14,702 bases of DNA from Streptomyces sp. NRRL F-6492. Its GTDB lineage: Bacteria; Actinomycetota; Actinomycetes; Streptomycetales; Streptomycetaceae. Where the stretch lies: NCBI RefSeq assembly GCF_001280125.1, contig NZ_LGEG01000026.1, positions 1 through 14,702 on the forward strand. Direction: 5' to 3'. Positions within the stretch are counted from its first letter, which is position 1; each line of letters opens with the position of its first letter. The notes under the pieces were generated by a model. That model was not told the origin of the DNA. It saw only the letters and a program-made list of their open reading frames with translations, and ran no database searches. Shown here piece after piece: positions 7,657-14,702 of the stretch. The position numbers were made by a program, and so were the translations under genes.

Positions 7657-7694
7657 CGGAGGCCCGGCACCCCTGGTGGGGTGCCGGGCCTCCG
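7657..7694. terminator. Bidirectional hairpin terminator between convergent fxsT-like gene and kgd
   Basis: A perfect 17-bp stem (7657-7673 with 7678-7694) closes the 4-nt loop TGGT. It lies 30 nt after the fxsT-like stop and 25 nt after the kgd stop on the opposite strand. There is no T-tract on either side, which is common in Streptomyces. Position and perfect pairing make a shared terminator the natural reading. Confidence 0.85.
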
Positions 7695-7719
7695 CCCGTC
7701 ACGCGCGAGCGGTACGGGA

Positions 7720-10700
7720 TCAGGCGTCGAAGACCTCGTTGACCAGCTGCTGCTGCTCCGCCTGGTGGCGCTTGGCCGAGCCGACCGCCGGGGAGGAGGA
7801 GTGCGGACGCGAGATCCGGCGCAGGCGCTCGCCCGCCGGGATGTCCGCGCCGACCGCCAGGTCCAGGTGGTCGATCAGGTTGAGCGCGATGAACGGCCAG
7901 GCACCCTGGTTCGCCGGCTCCTCCTGCGCCCAGATGTACTTCGCGGCGTTCGGGTACTTGGCGATCTCGGCCTGGAGCTCGGCACCCGGCAGCGGGTACA
8001 GGCGCTCCAGACGGATGATCGCGGTCTCCTTGTCACCGCGCTTCTGACGCTCGGCCTCCAGGTCGTAGTAGACCTTGCCGGCGCAGAAGACGACCTTGCG
8101 GACGTCGGCCGCGTCGACCGTCGCGTCGCCGATCACCGGGCGGAAGCCGCCGGTGGTGAACTCCTCCACCGTGGACGCCGCGGCCTTCAGGCGCAGCATC
8201 GACTTCGGGGTGAAGACGATGAGCGGCTTGTGGTGCGGGTTGTGGACCTGCCAGCGCAGCAGGTGGAAGTAGTTCGACGGCAGCGTCGGCATGGCGACCG
8301 TCATGTTGTCCTGGGCGCACATCTGGAGGAAGCGCTCCGGGCGGGCGGACGAGTGGTCCGGGCCCTGGCCCTCGTAGCCGTGCGGCAGGAGCAGCGTGAC
8401 GCCGGAGGTCTGGCCCCACTTCTGCTCGGCGGAGGAGATGAACTCGTCGACGACGGTCTGCGCGCCGTTGACGAAGTCGCCGAACTGCGCCTCCCAGACG
8501 ACCAGGGCGTCCGGGCGGGCCAGCGAGTAGCCGTACTCGAAGCCCATCGCCGCGTACTCGCTGAGCAGCGAGTCGTAGACGTTGTAGTGGGCCTGGTCCT
8601 CGGCCAGGTAGAGCAGCGGGGTGTGGTCCTCGCCGGTCTCCTGGTCCACCAGGACCGCGTGGCGCTGGCCGAAGGTGCCGCGGCGGGAGTCCTGGCCGGA
8701 GAGCCGGACCGGGGTGCCCTCCATCAGCAGGGAGCCGATGGCGAGGGTCTCGCCGAAGCCCCAGTCGATGGTGCCGTCGTCGAGGGACGCGGCGCGGCGC
8801 TGCATCTGCGGCAGCAGGCGCGGGTGGACCGTGATCCGGTCCGGGACGTTGACCTGGGACTCGGCGATCCGCTTCACGACCTCCTGGGAGACCGCGGTGG
8901 TGACGGAGACCGGGAACTCGGCCTGGGCGTCCGGGACGTGCACCGAGGAGGAGGCGGTGGTGGTGGCCTCGCGGACCTCCGCGAACACCTTCTCCAGCTG
9001 GCCCTGGAAGTCCTGGAGCGACTGCTCCGCCTCTTCCAGGGTGATGTCCCCGCGACCGATGAGCGACTCGGTGTACAGCTTGCGCACCGAGCGCTTCTTG
9101 TCGATCAGGTTGTACATCTGCGGGTTGGTGAACGAGGGGTTGTCGCCCTCGTTGTGACCGCGGCGGCGGTAGCAGATGAGGTCGATCACGACGTCCTTGT
9201 TGAACGTCTGGCGGAACTCGAAGGCGAGCCGCGCGACGCGGACCACGGCCTCCGGGTCGTCGCCGTTCACGTGGAAGATCGGCGCCTCGATCATGCGGGC
9301 CACGTCGGTCGCGTACATCGAGGAACGCGAGGACTCCGGGGCGGCGGTGAAGCCGACCTGGTTGTTGATGACGATGTGGACCGTGCCGCCGGTGCGGTAG
9401 CCCCGCAGCTGCGACATGTTCAGCGTCTCGGCGACGACGCCCTGGCCGGCGAAGGCCGCGTCGCCGTGGAGGGCGACGGGCAGGACGGTGAAGTCCGTGC
9501 CGCCCTTGTTGATGACGTCCTGCTTGGCGCGGACGACACCCTCCAGGACCGGGTCGACCGCCTCCAGGTGCGAGGGGTTGGCGGTGAGCGAGACCTTGAT
9601 CTGCTCGCCGTCCAGGCCCGTGAAGGTGCCCTCGGCGCCCAGGTGGTACTTGACGTCGCCGGAGCCGTGCATCGACTTCGGGTCGAGGTTGCCCTCGAAC
9701 TCGCGGAAGATCTGCGCGTACGACTTGCCCACGATGTTCGCCAGGACGTTCAGCCGGCCGCGGTGGGCCATGCCGATGACGACCTCGTCGAGGCGCGACT
9801 CGGCGGCCGAGTCGATGACCGCGTCGAGCAGCGGGATGACGGACTCGCCGCCCTCCAGGGAGAAGCGCTTCTGGCCGACGTACTTCGTCTGCAGGAAGGT
9901 CTCGAAGGCCTCGGCGGCGTTCAGCCGGCGCAGGATCCGCAGCTGCTCCTCGCGCTCCACGCGGGAGTGCGGGCGCTCGACGCGGTCCTGGATCCACTTG
10001 CGCTGCTTCGGGTCCTGGATGTGCATGAACTCGACGCCGGTGGTGCGGCAGTACGAGTCGCGCAGCACGCCGAGGATGTCGCGGAGCTTCATCATCGACT
10101 TGCCGGCGAAGCCGCCGACCGCGAACTCGCGCTCCAGGTCCCACAGGGTGAGGCCGTGCTCGGTGATGTCCAGGTCGGGGTGCTTGCGCTGCTTGTACTC
10201 CAGCGGGTCGGTGTCGGCCATGACGTGGCCGCGGACCCGGTAGGAGTGGATCAGCTCGAAGACGCGCGCGGCCTTGGTGACGTCGTCGTCGTGGGAGGCG
10301 TCGATGTCGCGGAGCCAGCGGACCGGCTCGTAGGGGATGCGCAGGGCCTTGAAGATCTCGTCGTAGAAGCCCTCCTCGCCGAGGAGGAGGTTCGCGACGA
10401 TCCGCAGGAACTCGCCGGAGGCGGCGCCCTGGATCACGCGGTGGTCGTACGTCGAGGTCAGGGTCATGACCTTCGAGATGCCCAGCTTGTTCAGGGTGTC
10501 CTGGGAGGTGCCCTGGAACTCGGCCGGGTAGTCCATCGAGCCGACGCCCATGATGACCGACTGACCGGGCATCAGACGCGGCACGGAGTGGACCGTGCCG
10601 AGGCCGCCGGGGTTGGTCAGGGAGACGGTGACGCCGGAGAAGTCCTCCATCGTCAGCTTGCCCACGCGGGCGCGCTTGACGATGTCCTCGTACGCCTGCC

Positions 10701-11544
10701 AGAACTCGAAGAAGTTGAGCGTCTCGGCCTTCTTGATGCCCGCGACGACGAGCTGGCGGTCGCCGTTGGGCTTCACCAGGTCGATCGCGAGGCCGAAGTT
10801 CACGTGCTCCGGCTTGACCAGGGTCGGCTTGCCGTCCTTCTCCGCGAAGGAGTTGTTCATGGACGGCATGGCCTTGATGGCCTGCACCATCGCGTAGCCG
10901 ATGAGGTGGGTGAAGGAGATCTTCCCGCCCCGGGCGCGCTTCAGGTGGTTGTTGATCACGATCCGGTTGTCGAAGAGCAGCTTCACCGGGACGGCGCGGA
11001 CGGACGTGGCCGTCGGCACCTCCAGGGAGGCGTTCATGTTCTTCGCGACCGCGGCGGCGGGGCCGCGCAGCGTGATCAGCTCGGGACCGGCCGGGGCCTC
11101 GGACGCCGGGGCGGCCTTGGCGGCGGGCTTCGCGGCGGCGGGAGCGGCCTGGGCGGCGGCCGGCTTGGCGGCCGCGGGGGCCGCCTTCACCGCGGCCGGG
11201 GCGGCGGGAGCCGCGGCCGGCTTCTGCGCGGCGGGCGCCGGAGCAGGGGCGGGCACGGACGCCGGGGCGGCAGGCGCGGCCTGTGCGGGGCCCGTCTGCT
11301 GCGCGGCGGGAGCGCTCGGCGTGCTCTGGGTGGGCGCCGGGGCGGCCGGGGTCTCCGACGCTCCGGGCTTGTAGTCGGCGAAGAAGTCCCACCAGGCACG
11401 ATCGACCGAATTCGGGTCCTGGAGGTACTGCTGGTAGATCTCGTCGACGAGCCACTCATTGGCACCGAAGGCGGCCGCAGGGTTCTGGCCCTGCCCGTCT
11501 TGGTCGGTCGGGGAGCTCGGGGTACTGGGGGACTGAGACGACAC
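7720..11544 (-). CDS. kgd: Multifunctional 2-oxoglutarate dehydrogenase/decarboxylase E1 with fused E2-like domain (Kgd)
   Basis: A TCA-cycle enzyme of about 1274 residues that oxidises 2-oxoglutarate. In actinobacteria the E1 (thiamine diphosphate) and succinyltransferase-like E2 domains are fused. Seen in order: N-terminal anchor [19 protein letters not shown]; an Ala/Pro linker (about 60-155) instead of a lipoyl domain; an E2 catalytic domain with active-site [14 protein letters not shown] (His about 368); and the E1 part with [13 protein letters not shown] (about 592), the [11 protein letters not shown] loop, and the diphosphate motif GDAAFAGQG...NNQVGF (about 694-731). Length and domains are complete. 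I chose the GTG at 11544 (VSSQSPS) because it matches the usual start of Streptomyces homologues and has GGAAGAGGG 11 nt upstream. An upstream in-frame GTG at 11571 would add nine residues but lacks a good site. It is convergent with the fxs-like cluster and downstream of the two-component genes. Family members are controlled by the FHA protein GarA/OdhI; no such gene is in the window. Confidence 0.96.
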   Translation of the reverse strand: MSSQSPSTPSSPTDQDGQGQNPAAAFGANEWLVDEIYQQYLQDPNSVDRAWWDFFADYKPGASETPAAPAPTQSTPSAPAAQQTGPAQAAPAAPASVPAPAPAPAAQKPAAAPAAPAAVKAAPAAAKPAAAQAAPAAAKPAAKAAPASEAPAGPELITLRGPAAAVAKNMNASLEVPTATSVRAVPVKLLFDNRIVINNHLKRARGGKISFTHLIGYAMVQAIKAMPSMNNSFAEKDGKPTLVKPEHVNFGLAIDLVKPNGDRQLVVAGIKKAETLNFFEFWQAYEDIVKRARVGKLTMEDFSGVTVSLTNPGGLGTVHSVPRLMPGQSVIMGVGSMDYPAEFQGTSQDTLNKLGISKVMTLTSTYDHRVIQGAASGEFLRIVANLLLGEEGFYDEIFKALRIPYEPVRWLRDIDASHDDDVTKAARVFELIHSYRVRGHVMADTDPLEYKQRKHPDLDITEHGLTLWDLEREFAVGGFAGKSMMKLRDILGVLRDSYCRTTGVEFMHIQDPKQRKWIQDRVERPHSRVEREEQLRILRRLNAAEAFETFLQTKYVGQKRFSLEGGESVIPLLDAVIDSAAESRLDEVVIGMAHRGRLNVLANIVGKSYAQIFREFEGNLDPKSMHGSGDVKYHLGAEGTFTGLDGEQIKVSLTANPSHLEAVDPVLEGVVRAKQDVINKGGTDFTVLPVALHGDAAFAGQGVVAETLNMSQLRGYRTGGTVHIVINNQVGFTAAPESSRSSMYATDVARMIEAPIFHVNGDDPEAVVRVARLAFEFRQTFNKDVVIDLICYRRRGHNEGDNPSFTNPQMYNLIDKKRSVRKLYTESLIGRGDITLEEAEQSLQDFQGQLEKVFAEVREATTTASSSVHVPDAQAEFPVSVTTAVSQEVVKRIAESQVNVPDRITVHPRLLPQMQRRAASLDDGTIDWGFGETLAIGSLLMEGTPVRLSGQDSRRGTFGQRHAVLVDQETGEDHTPLLYLAEDQAHYNVYDSLLSEYAAMGFEYGYSLARPDALVVWEAQFGDFVNGAQTVVDEFISSAEQKWGQTSGVTLLLPHGYEGQGPDHSSARPERFLQMCAQDNMTVAMPTLPSNYFHLLRWQVHNPHHKPLIVFTPKSMLRLKAAASTVEEFTTGGFRPVIGDATVDAADVRKVVFCAGKVYYDLEAERQKRGDKETAIIRLERLYPLPGAELQAEIAKYPNAAKYIWAQEEPANQGAWPFIALNLIDHLDLAVGADIPAGERLRRISRPHSSSPAVGSAKRHQAEQQQLVNEVFDA

Positions 11545-11834
11545 GGCGGCAACCGCCCTCTTCCGCTTCACAAGGTGATGGACAGCGGAAATAAAGGCTA
11601 CGCCTGTCCGGCCGGGAGGTGCAGGCCGGGCACTCCAACGTCGCGCAAGTCACACTTGACGGGGTGTTTCGGAGCCGTGAATGGCGGGAAACAAGCGTGG
11701 TTCCGCTGGTGTGAGGGTACGGAAAAGCATCGGCACGACCCCCTTCGGCCGCACCCCTGATCGCACCCCGTTCACGTGCGCGGAGGTCTCACCCCCGTAC
11801 ACGCAGAACGTGTTCTTCCGGTTCGAACCCTACG
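11545..11834. other. Gap upstream of kgd: leader with inverted repeats, no clear promoter
   Basis: About 290 bp separate the kinase stop from the kgd start. It is less GC-rich than the coding regions. On the minus strand, read towards kgd, there is a 6-bp stem (CCGGCC 11608-11613 with GGCCGG 11624-11629) next to a second 6-bp stem (GGACAG 11580-11585 with CTGTCC 11604-11609) near the start codon. The two share bases 11608-11609, so they may be alternatives. A TACCCT and a TAGCCT resemble -10 elements, but neither has a matching -35. A 10-bp palindrome GGTTCGAACC is at 11820-11829. I see no convincing terminator for the kinase gene. A promoter for kgd is expected here but cannot be fixed from sequence. 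Confidence 0.45.
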
Positions 11835-13103
11835 TCAATCCGTCGGTGGACGACTGCCCGGAAGAGTGACTCTGATGCGGCACCCGCGTGATGATTCGGC
11901 CACACCGATCTCGCCGCCGTGCAGATCGACCGCCCAGCGGGCGATCGCGAGCCCGAGACCCGTCCCGCCGTCGCTGCCGGGGCCCTGCCGGCGCGAGGCC
12001 GAGCCCCGGTTGAACCGCTGGAAGACCTTGTGCCGCTCCGACTCCGGGATGCCGGGGCCCTCGTCCTCGACCTCCAGCTCCAGGGAGTCCGGATACGGGC
12101 CGCGCCGGGCCCGCACGGTGACGCGGCCGTGCGGCGGGGAGTGCTTCACCGCGTTGTCGATCAGGTTCGCCATCACCTGGTGCAGCCGCTCCGCGTCCGC
12201 GTGGGCGGCCAGCTCGGGCGGCGACACGTCCAGGTGCAGGTGCACGTCCGTGCGGTTGTGCAGGCCCGAGGTGGACGACAGGCCGCGCTGGGACGCGGCG
12301 AGGTTCGCCTCCCGCAGCACCCCCGACAGATAGGGCCAGACCTCGAAACGGCTCCCCCGCAGGGCCACGACACCGTTGTCGAGGCGTGAGAGGTCGAGGA
12401 GCGTCTCCACCAGCCGGCCCAGCCGCTCGGTCTGCTTCAGCGCCGACCGCATCGTCTCGGGATCGGCCTCCGAGACCCCGTCCACGACGTTCTCCAGGAC
12501 GGCCCGCAGCGCGGCGATCGGGGTCCGCAGCTCGTGCGAGACGTTGGCCACCAGCTCCTTGCGGTGCCGGTCCACGGCCTCCAGGTCGTCCGCCATGCGG
12601 TTGATCGTGGACGCGAGGTCGCCCAGCTCGTCCCGCCGGTCCGCGCCCCGCACCCGGCGGCTGAAGTCGCCGCGCGAGATCGTCCCGGCCACCGTGGTCA
12701 TCTCGTCCAGCGGCGCGGTCAGGGACTGCGCCACGAACTGGGTGATGAGCAGGGTCGCGATCATCGCGAAGATCGTGATGTACCGGAACTCGGTGGACGT
12801 GCGGATCGCCACCAGGGCCAGGCAGGAGGTCAGCAGGACCGCCCCGACGACGAGCGCGCCGAGCTTGGTCTTGATGGAGATCGCGATCCGGTGCCGCCGC
12901 CGCCGCGCGCCCCGGGGCCCGCCGGGCCCGCCCGGCCCCCGCCGCCCGCGGGATCCGCCCGGCCGGCCCGGTGCGTCCGGCCCGCCCGGTCCTTCCGGAC
13001 CGCCGGATCCGTCCCGCTCCTCCGGCCGTTTCGGTCGCTTCGGTCGTTTCGGTCGCTCCGGCCGTTTCGGCTCCTCCGGCCCGCCGGGCCCGCGGGGACT
13101 CAT
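11835..13103 (-). CDS. HAMP-type sensor histidine kinase with KRP-repeat basic N-terminus
   Basis: A 422-residue membrane histidine kinase. Seen: residues 1-72 are cytoplasmic, low complexity and strongly basic (KRP repeats, then Gly/Pro/Arg-rich, ending ARRRRHR). TM1 is about 81-100 (GALVVGAVLLTSCLALVAI) and TM2 about 109-128, with only about eight residues between them. A HAMP linker follows (about 129-180), then the HisKA phospho-acceptor NVSHELRTP (His190). The HATPase_c part has N-box MANLIDNAVKH (309-319), G1 DEGPGI (347-352) and G2 GGTGLGLAI (379-387). The ATG at 13103 overlaps the TGA of the response regulator (ATGA), so the two are translationally coupled and form a pair. With no extracytoplasmic domain, the signal is probably sensed in the membrane, by HAMP, by the N-terminal tail or through a partner. 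The frame continues upstream as a shadow of the regulator gene. The pair sits beside kgd as I recall from S. coelicolor (SCO5281-5283 region). The stimulus and regulon cannot be inferred here. Confidence 0.93.
   Translation of the reverse strand: MSPRGPGGPEEPKRPERPKRPKRPKRPEERDGSGGPEGPGGPDAPGRPGGSRGRRGPGGPGGPRGARRRRHRIAISIKTKLGALVVGAVLLTSCLALVAIRTSTEFRYITIFAMIATLLITQFVAQSLTAPLDEMTTVAGTISRGDFSRRVRGADRRDELGDLASTINRMADDLEAVDRHRKELVANVSHELRTPIAALRAVLENVVDGVSEADPETMRSALKQTERLGRLVETLLDLSRLDNGVVALRGSRFEVWPYLSGVLREANLAASQRGLSSTSGLHNRTDVHLHLDVSPPELAAHADAERLHQVMANLIDNAVKHSPPHGRVTVRARRGPYPDSLELEVEDEGPGIPESERHKVFQRFNRGSASRRQGPGSDGGTGLGLAIARWAVDLHGGEIGVAESSRGCRIRVTLPGSRPPTD
13023..13067 (-). repeat. 9-bp repeats encoding (K/E)RP tripeptides in the kinase N-terminus
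   Basis: Five tandem 9-bp units encode KRP-ERP-KRP-KRP-KRP (residues 13-27 of the kinase). They use alternating AAA/AAG and CGA/CGG codons, and AAA and CGA are rare in this genome. This suggests a microsatellite-like expansion inside a fast-evolving, disordered tail. Confidence 0.8.
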
Positions 13104-13837
13104 GGCGCCGGGGTCTCCAGCGCGTAGCCGACGCCGTGGACCGTGCGGATCCGCTCGGCCCCGATCTTCCGGCGCAGCGCCTTGATGTGGCTGTCCACGG
13201 TCCGGGTGCCCGAGGCGTCCGCCCAGTCCCACACCTCGGCGAGCAGCTGCTCGCGGGAGAGGACCGCCCGGGGGGTGCTCGCCAGACAGACCAGGAGGTC
13301 GAACTCGGTCGGGGTCAGGTGCACGTCCTCCGCCCGGACCCGGACCCGCCGCTGGGCGTGGTCGATCTCCAGCTCGCCCAGGCGCAGGATGCCGCTGCGC
13401 GGGGTGACCGCCGCGAGCGCGGCCCGCTCGACCCGGCGGAGCAGCACGTGCACCCGGGCGGCCAGCTCGCGCATCGAGAACGGCTTCGTCATGTAGTCGT
13501 CCGCGCCGACGCCGAGGCCGACCAGCATGTCGGTCTCGTCGTCGCGGGCGGTCAGCATGAGGACCGGGACGGGCCGCTGGGCCTGGACCCTGCGGCACAC
13601 CTCCAGGCCGTCGAAGCCGGGCAGCATGATGTCCAGGACCATCAGGTCGGGCTGCCAGGCCTCGGCCGCGTCGACGGCGGCGGGACCGTCGGTCGCGGTC
13701 TGCACGAGGAAGCCCTCGGCGCGCAGCCGGGCGGAGATCGCCTCGACGATCGTGGCGTCGTCCTCGACCACCAGGACGCGCCGCTGGGCCCCCGGAGTGG
13801 CCGCCGCACCGTGGTGAGTGGTGTGTGTCTGCTCCAT
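13100..13837 (-). CDS. OmpR/PhoB-family response regulator
   Basis: A 245-residue DNA-binding regulator, full length for the family plus a 19-residue Thr/His-rich N-terminal tail. Receiver domain (about 20-135): acidic pocket VEDD (24-27), phosphorylated Asp69 in VLDIMLPG, Thr96 in MLTARDD, Lys118 in MTKPF. The C-terminal winged helix (about 148-243) contains LTPTEFDLLVCLA, REQLLAEVW and the recognition-helix region TRTVDSHIKALRRKIG, ending GVGYAL. The start is ATG 13837 with GAGG 7 nt upstream. It is the partner of the kinase, whose ATG overlaps this stop codon. It probably acts as a transcription factor binding direct repeats. Targets are unknown, and I could not identify a clear repeated operator in the upstream gap. 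Confidence 0.95.
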   Translation of the reverse strand: MEQTHTTHHGAAATPGAQRRVLVVEDDATIVEAISARLRAEGFLVQTATDGPAAVDAAEAWQPDLMVLDIMLPGFDGLEVCRRVQAQRPVPVLMLTARDDETDMLVGLGVGADDYMTKPFSMRELAARVHVLLRRVERAALAAVTPRSGILRLGELEIDHAQRRVRVRAEDVHLTPTEFDLLVCLASTPRAVLSREQLLAEVWDWADASGTRTVDSHIKALRRKIGAERIRTVHGVGYALETPAP

Positions 13838-13870
13838 TGCCCCGCCTCGCGTCGCCGATGTCGGTGCAGC

Positions 13871-13876
13871 AGCCTA
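13871..13876 (-). promoter_or_regulatory. Possible -10 element (TAGGCT) for the two-component genes
   Basis: On the minus strand TAGGCT lies 33 nt before the regulator's ATG. It fits the Streptomyces vegetative -10 pattern TANNNT. No good -35 hexamer is seen at 17-18 nt spacing, and the expected -35 overlaps the hairpin at 13891-13919. Tentative. Confidence 0.25.
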
Positions 13877-13890
13877 GAGGTACCGGTGGT

Positions 13891-13919
13891 GTCCCGGCTA
13901 TCCAGGAGTCAGCCGGGAC
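13891..13919 (-). terminator. Hairpin at the 3' end of the spermidine-synthase-like gene
   Basis: GTCCCGGCT (13891-13899) and AGCCGGGAC (13911-13919) form a perfect 9-bp stem with an 11-nt loop. One arm contains the last codons and part of the stop codon (13909-13911) of the minus-strand gene. A terminator overlapping the stop codon is likely, but there is no T-tract and the hairpin could equally lie upstream of the regulator promoter as a control element. Confidence 0.5.
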
Positions 13920-14580
13920 GTACGGCGAGGTGGACCGCGTCCGGGACGCCCCGGGCAACGGGCACCTCTTCCGTCCGTACCCCGCTGAATCCGGCATTCC
14001 GCAAGGTTGCTTCGAAATCCGCGGAGGGTCGCGCGGACCACACGGCGAGGATCCCGCCCGGGTTCAGCCGGGCCGCGCAGGCCGCCAACCCCCCTGTGGA
14101 GTAAAGGGATTCGTTGTCCTCGGTGACGGTCCAGTCGGGGCCGTTGTCGATGTCCAGGCAGAGCGCGTCGTAGGTGTCGGCGGAGGTGTGGACGTGCTCC
14201 ACCAGGTCCGTGTGCAGGATCACGGTCCGGGGGTCGGCGAGCGCGGCCCCGGAGATCGCGGCGAGCGGTCCGCGCCGGTGCCAGTCGACGATCGCCTCCT
14301 CGCGCTCGGCGACCACGATCCGGCCCCAGCGGGGGTCGGCGGCGGCGTGGGCGAGGGAGAAGCCGACGCCGAGCCCGCCGACGAGCACGGAGGCCCCGGC
14401 CCGGCGCTCCTCGGGGAGCGCGGCGAGGGCCGCGTCGATCAGGAGCCGCTCGGAACGCCCGTCGGAGGTGTCCATCAGGAAGGTGCCGTTGGCGATGATC
14501 TCGTAGTGCTCGTCGCGGCGCCGCAGGACGACCTCTCCGTGGGGTCCTTCACGCCGGTCGAGGGTCACGGGTCCTGACAT
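13909..14580 (-). CDS. Spermidine-synthase-like SAM-fold protein
   Basis: A 223-residue Rossmann-fold protein. Seen: N-terminal strands ending NGTFLMDTSDGRSERLL (31-47); the glycine motif VLVGGLGVGFSL (65-76), which would bind the nucleoside of S-adenosylmethionine or its decarboxylated form; acidic residue in VVAEREEA (E92); a further acidic position D125 in ILHTDLVEHV; and LDIDNGPDW (142-150), where spermidine synthases carry the acidic residues near the amine. It is shorter than typical SpeE (about 280 residues), and no speD is nearby. A true aminopropyltransferase role is therefore uncertain, and another methyltransferase-like role is possible. The start is ATG 14580 with GGAG 9 nt upstream. 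It stands alone ahead of the regulator gene, separated by a hairpin. Confidence 0.85.
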   Translation of the reverse strand: MSGPVTLDRREGPHGEVVLRRRDEHYEIIANGTFLMDTSDGRSERLLIDAALAALPEERRAGASVLVGGLGVGFSLAHAAADPRWGRIVVAEREEAIVDWHRRGPLAAISGAALADPRTVILHTDLVEHVHTSADTYDALCLDIDNGPDWTVTEDNESLYSTGGLAACAARLNPGGILAVWSARPSADFEATLRNAGFSGVRTEEVPVARGVPDAVHLAVRPG

Positions 14581-14702
14581 CGTCGGTCACTCCGCTCTCG
14601 TCGTCTCGTCGAATGGTTCCCGCCATCCTCGCGGGGCGCCGCCGACGACGACAAACGCGTTACGGGAACGGGCAGTCGTGCCCCCGGGCCCCCACCCGGA
14701 AG
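14581..14702. other. Upstream region of the spermidine-synthase-like gene
   Basis: This 122-bp end segment holds no gene I can support. On the minus strand TTGTCG followed by GAGGAT at 18-nt spacing is a poor promoter match. I see no terminator, and the neighbouring gene lies outside the window. Confidence 0.3.

Noticed and set aside
3257..11544. Functional link between a 2-oxoglutarate-dependent HExxH enzyme and Kgd, which consumes 2-oxoglutarate
   Set aside because: The two units are convergent and separated by a strong terminator. Kgd is a core gene found in this neighbourhood regardless of the fxs-like genes, so proximity alone is not evidence.
11656..11661. TTGACG resembling a -35 hexamer on the plus strand
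   Set aside because: No TANNNT at suitable spacing and no convincing plus-strand gene downstream.
7681..11760. 1359-codon open frame on the plus strand opposite kgd
   Set aside because: It is the antisense shadow of kgd. Kgd has unmistakable catalytic motifs, while the plus-strand product is a Val/Asp/Leu/Arg-rich sequence with no recognisable domain. Long antisense frames are expected at this GC content.
11681..11869. 62-codon plus-strand frame in the kgd upstream gap, with GGAG 6 nt before its ATG
   Set aside because: Third-position GC is weak in its first half, no family is recognised, there is no promoter, and it overlaps the end of the kinase gene on the other strand. Conservation in other Streptomyces would be needed to accept it.
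13104..13997. Upstream extension of the kinase frame to a 720-residue product
   Set aside because: The added part is the out-of-frame shadow of the response regulator (Arg/Gly/Pro-rich). The ATG at 13103 with an ATGA overlap is the natural start.

Overview
The window comes from a very GC-rich actinomycete, almost certainly Streptomyces. Codon third positions are close to all G/C, Shine-Dalgarno sequences are GGAGG-type, and the right half has a gene order I recognise from Streptomyces: kgd next to an OmpR-type response regulator and histidine kinase, then a small spermidine-synthase-like gene.

Left half (1-7626, plus strand): an accessory cluster of the FxSxx-COOH (fxs) type. In order it holds (1) the 3' part of a large SAV_2336-type protein, with a degenerate vWA-like N-terminal region and a helical-repeat C-terminal half; (2) a 72-residue peptide with the FxsA-type segment LPDLAAVDLRTLRVLDD but a non-canonical C-terminus (WFSDEGAE); (3) a 24-bp tandem-repeat array; (4) a stand-alone HExxH-motif protein of the putative peptide-modification family; (5) a 1007-residue TIR-like / NB-ARC / TPR protein of the FxsT type. 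I infer that the peptide is a RiPP precursor, that the HExxH protein modifies it, and that the vWA/TPR and TIR/NB-ARC/TPR proteins form a sensing and response layer similar to NTP-dependent conflict systems. No radical SAM FxsB is encoded here. It may lie upstream of the window, lie elsewhere, or be absent, which would make this a variant of the described system.

A strong, perfectly paired hairpin at 7657-7694 lies between the convergent fxsT-like gene and kgd and can serve both strands.

Right half (7720-14580, minus strand, read leftwards from 14580): core genes. These are a SAM-fold spermidine-synthase-like protein, an OmpR/PhoB-family response regulator, a HAMP histidine kinase translationally coupled to it (ATGA overlap), and the multifunctional 2-oxoglutarate enzyme Kgd (fused E2-like and E1/TPP domains). 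The kinase has almost no extracytoplasmic loop and carries a basic KRP-repeat plus Gly/Pro-rich cytoplasmic N-terminus. The longest gene-free stretches are about 290 bp (upstream of kgd) and 252 bp (mostly the repeat array).
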